The position numbers and the translations under genes were made by a program. This document shows positions 24,078 through 33,800 of a stretch of DNA of 61,283 nucleotides, in pieces. Numbering within the stretch: position 1 is the first letter of the stretch; every line of letters starts with the position of its first letter. The DNA is from Treponema sp. (GTDB lineage: Bacteria; Spirochaetota; Spirochaetia; Treponematales; Treponemataceae). The stretch is taken from contig JAILKS010000037.1 of assembly GCA_024693715.1 (NCBI GenBank), forward strand, positions 1 to 61,283, read 5' to 3'. The notes beneath the pieces are model-generated. The model searched no databases, was not told the origin of the DNA, and saw only the letters and a list, made by a program, of their open reading frames with translations.

Positions 24078-25913
24078 ATGAAGAATAATGAAAAGAAAAA
24101 AGTAAGTGCTGTAAAAAACAATATTTATGCCTTAAAGCTGCTGTGGAAAATATGTCCGAATGTGGTTTTTCACAAGGCTTTTTCAATTCTTATTGATTAT
24201 GGTGAATGGCTTTTTTACAGTGCTTTCTTTATGCGTTATGTAATAAATGCGTTGCAGGAAGGAAAGCCCTTTTCTACAATGATAGTATTTATAGGGATAA
24301 CCGTCGCTATTTTTGCAAGCAAAACGCTCTATAAAAATTATCTTAACGGAAAGGTTATTCCACTCGCTTCTGCCAGTGTAAACAAAGATTTATATCAGAT
24401 TCTTTTTAGAAAATCACGCAATGTTGAACTTGAATGCTTTGAAAATGCAGATTTTTACGATAAGTATACTCTGGCAATGAAGAACGCGGATACTCAGCTT
24501 ATCAAAACTGTCGAAACAATTTTCGGTGTAGTTTTTGGAGCAATTGCAAGTGTGTGCGCATTTATTTTTATGTTTCAGGTAGATAAGCTGTCGGTTGCCT
24601 TTATCCTTCTTCCTATCATAGGTAATTTTGTTTTTAGAAGGATTAACAGCGGAATCGATTATAAAAGAAACAAAGATATGGCACCTTATAACCGTCGCAT
24701 TGATTATATCAACAGGGTGATGTATTTAAAAGAATATGCGAAGGAAATAAGACTTACTAAGGTTTTTAATCTTTTAAAAAGACAGTACAGAGAATCTATT
24801 GGTGGAGTTGCAGACGTTACTAAAAAGTATGTCTGGAAATCTGCAAGCCTTCACTGGCTTTATGTAATGTTTACCTTTACATTTATTTTTGAAGGACTTT
24901 TAATTTACGGGGCATTCAGGACTCTTGTAAGTAATTCAATGTCTTTAGCACAGCTTGCGGTTATTACAAGTATGATGGTTTCTACTACCTGGATATTAAT
25001 AGGCTTTACAGATTCTGTTACGAATTGTTTTAAAAACGGATTGTTTGTAGATTACCTTCGGACATTTCTTGAGTATGAGGAAAAAATCCCTGAGGATTAT
25101 AATGGAGCAGATCCAGGAACTGAAATTCAATCAATAGAATTCAGGAATGTCAGCTTTTCTTATAAAGATGTTCAGGTCCTTTCAAATCTGAACATGAAAC
25201 TTGAAGGTAAAAAAACTTATGCGCTTGTAGGTCATAATGGAGCCGGAAAATCTACAATAATAAAGCTGCTTCTTCGTTTTTATGATCCGTCTAAGGGTGA
25301 AATTTTATTAAACGGACGAAACATTAAAGAATATAATCTTCAGAAATATCGTTCACTTTTTGCTACTGCTTTTCAGGATAACAGAATGTTTTCCATGACT
25401 GTCGTTGATAATGTAATTCTTGGTGAAGATATTCCTCAGAAAAAAAGAAAGGCTGTTGTAAAGGAGGCGCTTGAGCTTTCTGGTGTTTATGAAAAAATAA
25501 TGACGCTTCCAAAGGGCATGGATACAATTCTTACCCGTGAATTTGATGATGAGGGTGCTGTGCTTTCCGGCGGTGAATTCCAGAAGATTGAAGTTGCAAG
25601 GGCATTTGCAAGAAACTGTCCTGTAAAAGTTTTTGATGAACCGTCGAGCGCGCTGGATCCTATCGCGGAATACAAACTGTTTGATAATATTTTAAAGGCG
25701 TGTAAAGAAAATACTCTGCTGTTTATTTCACACAGGCTTTCATCGGTTCAAAATGCCGACTATGTTTTCCTTCTTGAAAATGGAAAGGTAAAGGAAGAAG
25801 GAACTCATCGCTCGTTAATGAAAAAGAAAGGGTTGTATGCAGATATGTATCAGAAGCAGGCGGAAAATTATCTTGCAGATTCACGTAAGCAGAAAGAAGG
25901 AATTTGGGCTTAA
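24078..25913 (+). CDS. ABC exporter half-transporter A
   Basis: 611 residues: six-helix exporter domain (about 20-330) and ATPase (about 355-590) with Walker A GHNGAGKST, signature LSGGEFQKIEVARA, Walker B VFDEPSSALDP and ISHRLSS. Related in sequence to the next gene, sharing FDEPSSALDPIAEY, so the two form a heterodimer. No Shine-Dalgarno is clear before ATG. Substrate unknown; similar pairs in Firmicutes and Treponema are usually annotated only as multidrug or peptide exporters. Confidence 0.9.
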   Translation: MKNNEKKKVSAVKNNIYALKLLWKICPNVVFHKAFSILIDYGEWLFYSAFFMRYVINALQEGKPFSTMIVFIGITVAIFASKTLYKNYLNGKVIPLASASVNKDLYQILFRKSRNVELECFENADFYDKYTLAMKNADTQLIKTVETIFGVVFGAIASVCAFIFMFQVDKLSVAFILLPIIGNFVFRRINSGIDYKRNKDMAPYNRRIDYINRVMYLKEYAKEIRLTKVFNLLKRQYRESIGGVADVTKKYVWKSASLHWLYVMFTFTFIFEGLLIYGAFRTLVSNSMSLAQLAVITSMMVSTTWILIGFTDSVTNCFKNGLFVDYLRTFLEYEEKIPEDYNGADPGTEIQSIEFRNVSFSYKDVQVLSNLNMKLEGKKTYALVGHNGAGKSTIIKLLLRFYDPSKGEILLNGRNIKEYNLQKYRSLFATAFQDNRMFSMTVVDNVILGEDIPQKKRKAVVKEALELSGVYEKIMTLPKGMDTILTREFDDEGAVLSGGEFQKIEVARAFARNCPVKVFDEPSSALDPIAEYKLFDNILKACKENTLLFISHRLSSVQNADYVFLLENGKVKEEGTHRSLMKKKGLYADMYQKQAENYLADSRKQKEGIWA

Positions 25914-27730
25914 TGAAAAATATAAAAAATAAAAAGAAAACAAGTGTTCTCAAAAATCAGGTTTTTTTATGGAAGCTTTGTTTTAAAACATGCCCATGGT
26001 ATATGATTTATTTCCTTTATGATGCTTTCAGATATCAGGGTGTGATTTTTTTAGAGCACGTGCTTGGAATCCGTTATGTCTTACGCTGTGCAGAATTTCA
26101 TGAGCCGTTTATAAAAGCATTAGTTTATATAGGAATTATTCTTCTGCTTAATATCCTTCAGATTATTCCCGACGGCTTTTTTATTTATGGATGGACTTAT
26201 AAATGTAAGCCTAAGCTTTATCGTGCGTTAAAAGAGCAGTTGTTCCAGAAAGCTTCTGAAATAGATCTTTTTTGCTATGATGATCCTGAATACTACAATA
26301 ACTTTGTTCTTGGTGTGTCAGAATCAGAAGCATCTATTGACCGGTTCCTCAATATGCTGAATATGGGAATGCAGGCTTTTACAGTTCTTTTTACTACAGG
26401 AATTTTTTATCTTACACTTGATCCTATCGGTATTGTATTTGTCCTCGTTTCATTTATCATGCGTCTTTTAATTTCAAAGCGGTTGAATAAAATTAATTAC
26501 GAAAACCGTACAAAAATTAATCCTCATATGAGAAAGCGTGATTATGTCAGCCGTGTTTTTTATCTCAAGGATTATGCAAAGGAATTGAGGCTTCATCCGA
26601 ATGCCGGAATTCAGCTTGAAGAAGAATTTGCACAGGCAGATGATAAGATTATTAATGAACACAAAAAAATAGCGGTAAAAAGAACATGGCTAGGTTTTAT
26701 AAAGGATTATGCTGTCAGTGATTTTCTGATTGACGGTCTTTATATTACATATCTTGTTTTTAAGGCAGCTGTTCTTCATTCATTGAATTATAGTGATGCG
26801 GTTATTCTTTTTAACAGAACGGGAAGTTTAAGAGGTTGTATGAGCAGATTTGCAGATTTAGGTCCTGCTGCTCATGAAAACAGCCTGTATATAGACAAAA
26901 TCAGATCGTTCCTTGTTTATGAGCCAAAAATAAAGCTTGAGGAAGGTGACCCTGTTCCTGAAGGAAACAGTGAACTTGTTTTAGAGCATGTTAGTTTTAA
27001 ATATTCTGCTAAAGGACGTAAGGTTCTTGATGATATATCACTTAAGGTAAAGCCTGGAGAACATATTGCGATTGTAGGTTATAACGGAGCGGGTAAGACA
27101 ACCTTAATTAAACTTTTGATGAGGCTTTATGATCCAAGCTCCGGAAATATAAAATATCATGATAAGGATGTAAAGATTTTTAAACCGTCTGATTATCATA
27201 AAAAGATTGGAGTTGTTTTTCAGGATTATCAGATGTTTGGAGCAACGCTTGCAGAAAATGTTGTAATGGATGATTTACCGAAAGAAGAACTCAAAAAAAA
27301 TGAATTAAAGATAAAAAAAGCTCTTAACAGTGCCGGTTTTGGAAATAAGCTTTCGAAGCTTCCAGACAAGCTTTTTACTCAGGTCACTACTGAATTTGAT
27401 AATAAAGGTGTTGATTTTTCCGGTGGAGAAAGTCAGAAGGTTGCGATTTCCAGAGCATTTTATAAAAATGCAGATATTCTTATCATGGATGAACCGTCGA
27501 GTGCGCTTGATCCTATTGCAGAATATGAATTGAACAAGGCTATGGAAACTGCCGCTAAAGGAAAAACTGTTTTTTATATTTCACACAGACTTTCAACTAC
27601 GAGAGATGCAGACAGAATAATTATGCTTGAACGCGGAAGAATAATAGAGGAAGGAACTCACAAGGAGCTTCTGGCACTTGGCGGAAAGTATTGTGAAATG
27701 TGGAATGCTCAGGCTGGAAAATACAATTAA
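25913..27730 (+). CDS. ABC exporter half-transporter B
   Basis: 605 residues from the ATG overlapping the previous stop (TAATG), which is preferred over an in-frame TTG three codons earlier. Six-helix domain then ATPase with GYNGAGKTT, DFSGGESQKVAIS, ILIMDEPSSALDP and YISHRLSTTRDAD. Cotranscribed partner of half-transporter A. Its stop overlaps by four bases the convergent ArsR-AraC regulator. Confidence 0.9.
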   Translation: MKNIKNKKKTSVLKNQVFLWKLCFKTCPWYMIYFLYDAFRYQGVIFLEHVLGIRYVLRCAEFHEPFIKALVYIGIILLLNILQIIPDGFFIYGWTYKCKPKLYRALKEQLFQKASEIDLFCYDDPEYYNNFVLGVSESEASIDRFLNMLNMGMQAFTVLFTTGIFYLTLDPIGIVFVLVSFIMRLLISKRLNKINYENRTKINPHMRKRDYVSRVFYLKDYAKELRLHPNAGIQLEEEFAQADDKIINEHKKIAVKRTWLGFIKDYAVSDFLIDGLYITYLVFKAAVLHSLNYSDAVILFNRTGSLRGCMSRFADLGPAAHENSLYIDKIRSFLVYEPKIKLEEGDPVPEGNSELVLEHVSFKYSAKGRKVLDDISLKVKPGEHIAIVGYNGAGKTTLIKLLMRLYDPSSGNIKYHDKDVKIFKPSDYHKKIGVVFQDYQMFGATLAENVVMDDLPKEELKKNELKIKKALNSAGFGNKLSKLPDKLFTQVTTEFDNKGVDFSGGESQKVAISRAFYKNADILIMDEPSSALDPIAEYELNKAMETAAKGKTVFYISHRLSTTRDADRIIMLERGRIIEEGTHKELLALGGKYCEMWNAQAGKYN

Positions 27731-28455
27731 TTGCTTTTAGAAATTGAATGCTTTTTTTTGTAATCATTCGGTGAAACATCATAAAAATCTTTAAATACTG
27801 CACTGAATTTACTCTGACTTTCGTAGCCGACCTCATCTGCAATTTCTTTTACGCTTAACTGTGATTGAACTAAAAGCTGGGCCGCTTTTTCCATCCTGTG
27901 TTCTTTAATATGAGCGGCTAGTGAAGTTCCGTATACATCTTTAAAAACAGTTTTAAGGGTTGTAGAGTTTATTGCAAATTTTTTTGCAAGCTCATCAATT
28001 TTAATTCTTTTAGAAAGATTATCAGTCAGGTAATCGTGAATTCTTTTTATTTTTTCAACCTGATTTTCCAGATATTCAGAATTATCATTTATCTTTTCAT
28101 GGCGGCTGTCAAAATCAGGACAGTTCATTGACATCAGTTTTTCAATGATTGAATGAAGTGCATGATTTTCAGGTTTTGATGATACTGTATAAAAAACTTC
28201 TTTTTCATCGCGATAGCTTTCAATTAATCCTGCTTCTTTCAGAAGCTTCAGATGATGGGAAACAGCCGGTGTTGTCATTTTCATTATTTGTGCAATATTT
28301 ACAACGCATTCTTTTGAATGAAATAAGAGCCAGAATATTTTTAATCTGTTTGAATCTGCCAGAAGAGAAAAAATATCTGCCATTACGGAAAAGTCATTAT
28401 CTTTTGCAAGCTGTTCTTTTATAAAGTCTAATTTAAAATATTCCTTGTGATTCAT
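27727..28455 (-). CDS. ArsR-AraC fusion transcriptional regulator
   Basis: 242 residues from the ATG at 28453-28455, which has AAGGAAG about seven bases upstream; an in-frame earlier start is less likely. Residues about 20-110 are an ArsR/SmtB winged helix (LLADSNRLKIFWLLFHSKECVVNIAQIMKMTTPAVSHHLKLLKEAGLI). Residues about 130-240 are an AraC double helix-turn-helix (IDELAKKFAINSTTLKTVFKDVYG, VKEIADEVGYESQSKFSAVFKDF). One cysteine of the ELCVCDL metal motif remains (KECVVNI). It is divergent from the HMA protein and metal ATPase, which are its likely targets; the ABC exporter converges on it. Confidence 0.88.
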   Translation of the reverse strand: MNHKEYFKLDFIKEQLAKDNDFSVMADIFSLLADSNRLKIFWLLFHSKECVVNIAQIMKMTTPAVSHHLKLLKEAGLIESYRDEKEVFYTVSSKPENHALHSIIEKLMSMNCPDFDSRHEKINDNSEYLENQVEKIKRIHDYLTDNLSKRIKIDELAKKFAINSTTLKTVFKDVYGTSLAAHIKEHRMEKAAQLLVQSQLSVKEIADEVGYESQSKFSAVFKDFYDVSPNDYKKKHSISKSN

Positions 28456-28474
28456 CCGCTGCTTCCTTAAAACT

Positions 28475-28508
28475 TCCAAAAAGAAATTTCTTTAGTCCAA
28501 AAAGAAAT
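28475..28508. repeat. 13-bp perfect direct repeat with 21-bp period
   Basis: TCCAAAAAGAAAT at 28475-28487 and 28496-28508, just upstream of the ArsR-AraC gene. A 21-base period of direct half-sites is typical of AraC-family operators, so this is a candidate site for the AraC half. Confidence 0.65.
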
Positions 28509-28562
28509 AGTTTATGAAAAAAACTTGTGAAGTTTGTAAATTAATTATATCTTATTCTTAAA

Positions 28563-28580
28563 ATTAAACAAGCGTTTAAT
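28563..28580. promoter_or_regulatory. Inverted repeat upstream of the HMA/P-type ATPase operon
   Basis: ATTAAAC-AAGC-GTTTAAT, perfect seven-base arms, 13 bases before the HMA gene ATG. Size and symmetry suit an ArsR/SmtB operator, and its position would block transcription or translation start. Confidence 0.6.
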
Positions 28581-28593
28581 AGTGAGGTAATTA

Positions 28594-28812
28594 ATGAGGA
28601 AGACATATAAAATTGAAGTTGACTGTGCTAACTGTGCAAATCTTATGGAAGAGGCTGCAAAAAAAACAGAAGGAGTTATTTCTGCTGTCGTAAATTTTAT
28701 GGCACTGAAAATGGAAATAGAATTTGCAGACGGAGCAGATGAAAATAAAGTTATGAAGTCTGTCCTTAAGGCATGTAAAAAGGTTGAGCCTGATTGTGAA
28801 ATAGAATTATAG
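28594..28812 (+). CDS. HMA-domain metal-binding protein
   Basis: 72 residues forming a single heavy-metal-associated domain with the CxxC metal site in DCANCAN at residues about 10-13. GAGG is eight bases before ATG. It ends seven bases before the P-type ATPase, which lacks its own N-terminal HMA, so it probably supplies the detached metal-binding function. Confidence 0.88.
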   Translation: MRKTYKIEVDCANCANLMEEAAKKTEGVISAVVNFMALKMEIEFADGADENKVMKSVLKACKKVEPDCEIEL

Positions 28813-28819
28813 GTTTTAT

Positions 28820-30724
28820 ATGACAAAAAAACAGAAAAAAAATCTTTTTCGGATAATCATATCAGCTGTACTTCTTATCCTGGCAAATATACTTTCGCAC
28901 TTTCTTGTTATAAAAGGCGAGAGCTTTTCCAAATTTTTTTATTCAATACCGGTAACTGCATTTTATGTTCTCATTTATATCATCATAGGCGGTGATATTC
29001 TGAGAAAGGCGTTTCGTGGTATTTTAAACGGCCGTGTTTTTGATGAAAACTTTTTAATGGCTATTGCGACAATCGGTGCTTTTGCGCTGGCTGTTTACGA
29101 GAGATCTGCTGATTATAACGAAGCTGTTGCGGTTATGCTTTTTTATCAGACAGGTGAGTTTTTCCAAAGTTATGCAGTTGGAAAAAGTCGTAAAAGCATT
29201 GCAGCTTTAATGGACATCCGTCCTGATTATGCAAATATCGAAAAGGATGGGAAGCTTGAAAAAATTAATCCTGAAGCAATTGAACCTGGAACTGTGATTG
29301 TTGTTCAGCCGGGAGAAAAGATTCCTTTAGACGGCATAGTTGTAAGCGGTGAATCTGCCATAAATACAAGTGCACTTACAGGAGAAAGCATCCCTCGTGA
29401 AATTTCATCAGGTTGTGAAGTTTTAAGCGGAAGCATAAATTTAAATGGTGTATTGAAAATACAGACAACCAGAGTTTTTGGAGAATCAACTGTTTCAAAA
29501 ATTCTGGAGCTTGTGGAATCTGCCGGTTCACGAAAATCAAAATCTGAAAATTTTATTTCAAAATTTGCAAGAGTTTACACTCCGTTTGTTGTTTTAAGCG
29601 CAATTGCTCTTTCAGTTTGTCCGCCTTTAGTACGAATGCTTATATTAAAGCTTCCGCCTGACTGGATGAACTGGTGTTACCGCGCATTGATTTTTCTTGT
29701 AATAAGCTGTCCATGTGCGCTTGTAATAAGCATTCCTTTAAGCTTCTTTGCAGGCTTGGGAAGGGCAGGTCGTTCCGGTATTTTGATAAAAGGCTCAAAT
29801 TTTATGGAAGCACTTTCTAAAACAAAAACTGTAGTTTTTGATAAGACAGGAACTTTGACTAAAGGTGTTTTTGAGGTTTCTGGAGTTCATCATAATAAGC
29901 TTGAAGATGAAAAAATACTTGAATATGCAGCCCTTGCCGAATGCGCTTCTTCTCATCCTATCAGTAAGAGTCTGATTTCTGCTCATGGTAAACAAATTGA
30001 CAGAAACAGAGTGAAAGATATTGAAGAGATAAGCGGTAAGGGAATTATAGCAAAGGTAGATAATCATAAAATTGCAGTAGGAAATTCAAAGCTCATGGAA
30101 AGTCTTGGCATTGATTATAAAGCTTGTCATTGCGTGGGAACAATCATCCATGTTGTAATTGACGGTGAATATTCCGGTCATATAGTAATTTCTGATGTTG
30201 AAAAGGAAAATTCTAAAAAGGCTTTGTCTGAATTGAAAGAATCAGGAGTTCAGAAAACTGTAATGCTTACTGGCGATTCAGAGAAAGTTGCAGAGCTTGT
30301 TGCTTCAAATCTCAAAATAGATGAATATTTTGCAGAGCTTCTTCCTTCCGATAAGGTTGAAAGAATGGAACTTCTTTTACAGGACAAAAATAACGGAGTA
30401 GTTGCCTTTGCCGGTGATGGAATAAATGATGCACCAGTTCTTATGCGTTCAGATATCGGAATTGCAATGGGAGCGATGGGCAGTGATGCGGCGATTGAAG
30501 CGGCAGATATTGTTCTTATGGATGATGACCCGCTTAAGATTTCAAAGACGATTAAACTTTCAAAAAAATGTCTTCGCATAGTTTATGAAAATATTTTGTT
30601 TGCACTTATTGTTAAAGCAGCATGTCTTTTACTTGGCGCCTTTGGTTTTGCCGGTATGTGGGGTGCGATTTTTGCTGATGTAGGCGTTATGATTATTGCA
30701 GTCTTGAATGCAATGCGTGTATAA
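28820..30724 (+). CDS. Zn/Cd/Pb-type P1B ATPase exporter
   Basis: 634 residues. Eight membrane helices, actuator TGES (ALTGESIPRE), ion-site CPC in ISCPCALVIS, phosphorylated aspartate in DKTGTLTKG, and hinge GDGINDAP. The last helices carry K (LIVKAACLL) and D (FADVGVMIIAVLNAMRV), the signature of the P1B-2 group for zinc, cadmium and lead. There is no N-terminal HMA domain; the preceding small gene supplies it. Operon with the HMA protein under likely control of the divergent ArsR-AraC regulator. Confidence 0.93.
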   Translation: MTKKQKKNLFRIIISAVLLILANILSHFLVIKGESFSKFFYSIPVTAFYVLIYIIIGGDILRKAFRGILNGRVFDENFLMAIATIGAFALAVYERSADYNEAVAVMLFYQTGEFFQSYAVGKSRKSIAALMDIRPDYANIEKDGKLEKINPEAIEPGTVIVVQPGEKIPLDGIVVSGESAINTSALTGESIPREISSGCEVLSGSINLNGVLKIQTTRVFGESTVSKILELVESAGSRKSKSENFISKFARVYTPFVVLSAIALSVCPPLVRMLILKLPPDWMNWCYRALIFLVISCPCALVISIPLSFFAGLGRAGRSGILIKGSNFMEALSKTKTVVFDKTGTLTKGVFEVSGVHHNKLEDEKILEYAALAECASSHPISKSLISAHGKQIDRNRVKDIEEISGKGIIAKVDNHKIAVGNSKLMESLGIDYKACHCVGTIIHVVIDGEYSGHIVISDVEKENSKKALSELKESGVQKTVMLTGDSEKVAELVASNLKIDEYFAELLPSDKVERMELLLQDKNNGVVAFAGDGINDAPVLMRSDIGIAMGAMGSDAAIEAADIVLMDDDPLKISKTIKLSKKCLRIVYENILFALIVKAACLLLGAFGFAGMWGAIFADVGVMIIAVLNAMRV

Positions 30725-30826
30725 AATAATGACTTTAATGTTTTCTTCCATTATAATTCTTCTGTAAATCATTTTTTCTGCCGATAATAGAAAAGGAATG
30801 TTTTGTTCCAAAATAAAACAGAAAAG

Positions 30827-30835
30827 TGATATAAT
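30827..30835 (+). promoter_or_regulatory. Extended -10 of the giant protein gene, probably leaderless
   Basis: TGATATAAT, six bases before the ATG at 30842; no Shine-Dalgarno. The preceding 117 bases after the ATPase contain only a weak GGAA/TTCC hairpin. Confidence 0.55.
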
Positions 30836-30841
30836 TGAACT

Positions 30842-33800
30842 ATGAAATTTAAATTTTTGAACAGATTAAGATTCTCTAAAAAAGCGGCATTACTTTGTGC
30901 GGCCTTATTGTTCTGTTCAAAATTATTTTGTGAAGATTACGTTATTACCTGGAACGGTAGTGTAGACGATGATTATACTAATGAAGCAAACTGGGATTAT
31001 GAAGGAGACTGGGGTCCTCCTGATGATGGTTCTGTAGTAGTTATTATTCCTAAAACAGAAAGTGGTATTTATCCTGTATTTACCGGAAATCCTTCCTTAC
31101 CGGCCAAAAGCTTTAGTATTGCCGCAGATGCACGTTTAACAATCAATGATGACTGCGGCTTTATTGTCAGTGACGCATCTGTTGTAAACGGAACATTAAT
31201 CAATAAGGGTACAATTACATTGGGGGCCACGCTTACAGTCAATGGTACTTTGAACAATGAATCGGGTGCGAATATTACGACTGATACATCATGCACTGTT
31301 ATTGTAAATGGCGCTTTTACAGATGAAGGTGATTTTTCTTCTGATTTGAATCTTTCTTTTGAGGGAACAGAAAATTCCTCGTTTATCCCGAATTCTTCTA
31401 CTTCTTACAGTTTAATTTCTGTCGCAAAAACAAGTGGAACGCTCACTTTTGACGGTGAATTAACTTCAGATGTAATAAATGTTACCGGCTGCGATACAAT
31501 TATCTTTAATGGCGCAACAGATGTAACTGCTTTTTCATGTATTTCTAATTCTGCTGTCATTACCTTTAATAATGAAATACACTCGACTGATTTTTCGTCT
31601 GTCGGAAACTCTTCTTCCATTGTCTTTAAAGGTGATTCTAATTTTACGGATCTTGAACTTTCGGGAGAGGGATCTGTTTATAAATTTGCTGCAGAAACTG
31701 TTTGTTCTGTAAACGGAGTATTTAAAGCTCTTGGAAATGACAGCGGAAGTGTAACTTTAACTACCAACCATTCCTTTCCGTCGGTGTCAAATCAATCTTC
31801 CTGGTTTTCATTGAATCTGTCAAATGAACCTTCTGGTGCAGATTTTAATTATGTAAAAATATCCTACTGTCAGTCTGTTTCAGATTTACGTGGCTGTGAA
31901 TGGGCATCAGATGTAATAGAAAGTGTTTCTAATTCTACAAGGAATTTCTTTCCTTATGTATTTTATTGGATTGGAAAAACTAATAATTCATGGACAGAAA
32001 AATCTAACTGGAGTTGTGAAGCAGATTCTGAGGTTGAACCTGGAAATGCACCTTCTGTATCAGATACACGACTTACTATCATTCTTAAACAGGTTACATC
32101 CGGAAGATATAATTTACTGTTAGCGCAGGATATTTCTGTAAAACAGTTGACGGTTGAAACAGGCGGTGAAGTAAATTTTTCAAGTTATAATGTTTCAACT
32201 GTAAACGGTCTTTTAAATGACGGAACAGTTATACTTGGAGGTAATCAGACAATATCTGGAAGTGTTACGAACGATGATAATTCTCTTGTAGAATATACAG
32301 GTTTCTGTTCTTCTCTTCCAATGACAACTAATTATAATGATTTAAAATTCAGTGACGGGGCTACTTCTTTTGATACTTCAGATAATCCTCTTGCTTCCCT
32401 GACTGTAGCTGGAGATCTTTTTATAAATAACGGCGCTTTGAACGTGCTTACACTTTCCGGCTCTAATAAACTTCATGGTCTGGTTGCCGTTGGAAATATA
32501 AACAAGGCAGGAATCATTACAATAGATGCACGCGGTCTTTCTACGGGAGTTTCTTTCTGGCAGGATGTAGATTGCTCATCTTTATATGTGACCGGGAATG
32601 TATATCTGAATGGAAATGTGACAGTTCGCGCAGAAACAAATGCCGTAGAGGATGGAATTATTTCCTTTACATATGGAAATGTCATTATTAAGGATAATAT
32701 TCTTATTTCTGCACAGGATAACTCAGGAAATCTTTCGTCGGTAATCATTGCATCGCTTCAGAATTATGATGATGACGCTCATTCTTTAACTGTCAATGCA
32801 AACTTTACCTGCAGTGATTCTATTGGTTCTTCAAATCTTCTTGATAGTCTTACGGTAAACGGAAGCTTTAATTTTTCTGGTGCCGCTGTTACGACAGTAA
32901 ATAATCAGACATATAAAAATGGAATCAATTATACAAGAAACGGAGCGTTGTCACTTACAACTTCCAGTGCAGACCTTGAATTTACAGGCGACATAGTTTC
33001 TTCTAATTCAACAGGGTTGAACATTATTGATTCAAATTTTGAACAGACTGCCAGTGCACAATTGTCCGGATTTTCTTCAATTAATATAGTTCAGAATTAT
33101 GAAGATGATTTATCGGCTGATTTTTCAAACATCACGGTTGCTTCTTCTCCATCATGGAATTTTACTGGTTCGGCAGATAATCAGCTTGAAATAAATTTTG
33201 GAAGCTCGGAAATAAAAAACGTTACGGTAAATAAAGAAGGCTCGTTAAAAATCATCGGAAGCTTTGAACAGAATTCCATTGCTGCATTATCAATTACAAA
33301 AGGAAATGTACTTGCCGGAAACGGTGTATTCAAGGCTGGAATAATGACTGTCGGTACCAGCGGAACTTTTGTTCAGAGTGGAAACAATAATACGAATGAA
33401 CAGAGTTTTTCTTCTATCGCAAACTCAGGAAGTGTAGAGTGGGACAGTGCATCTGACGGTGGATCTCTGATTATAAATGGTTCTGTCACCGGAAATGCAA
33501 TTGCCTTCAACAAAAAATCGGTAACAATTAATTCAGAAATAAGCCTCAGCGGAATATTCTGGGATTTGATAATTCCTGCTTCTGCAGCAGTAACGAATAA
33601 TAATAAGATAGTAGTAAGAAGAAATTTTACAATAGAAGATGGTGGAAATTATATCCATAATTCAAAGCAACTGATTCTTGGAACGGACAGTAATTCTTAT
33701 CCTTCTGATTCAACCGGTACTATTACAGATACTAATGATACAAAGGTTAACCTTGGGAATGTTCTTATAAGCGGAAATTCGGCCAATGTAACAAAAACTG

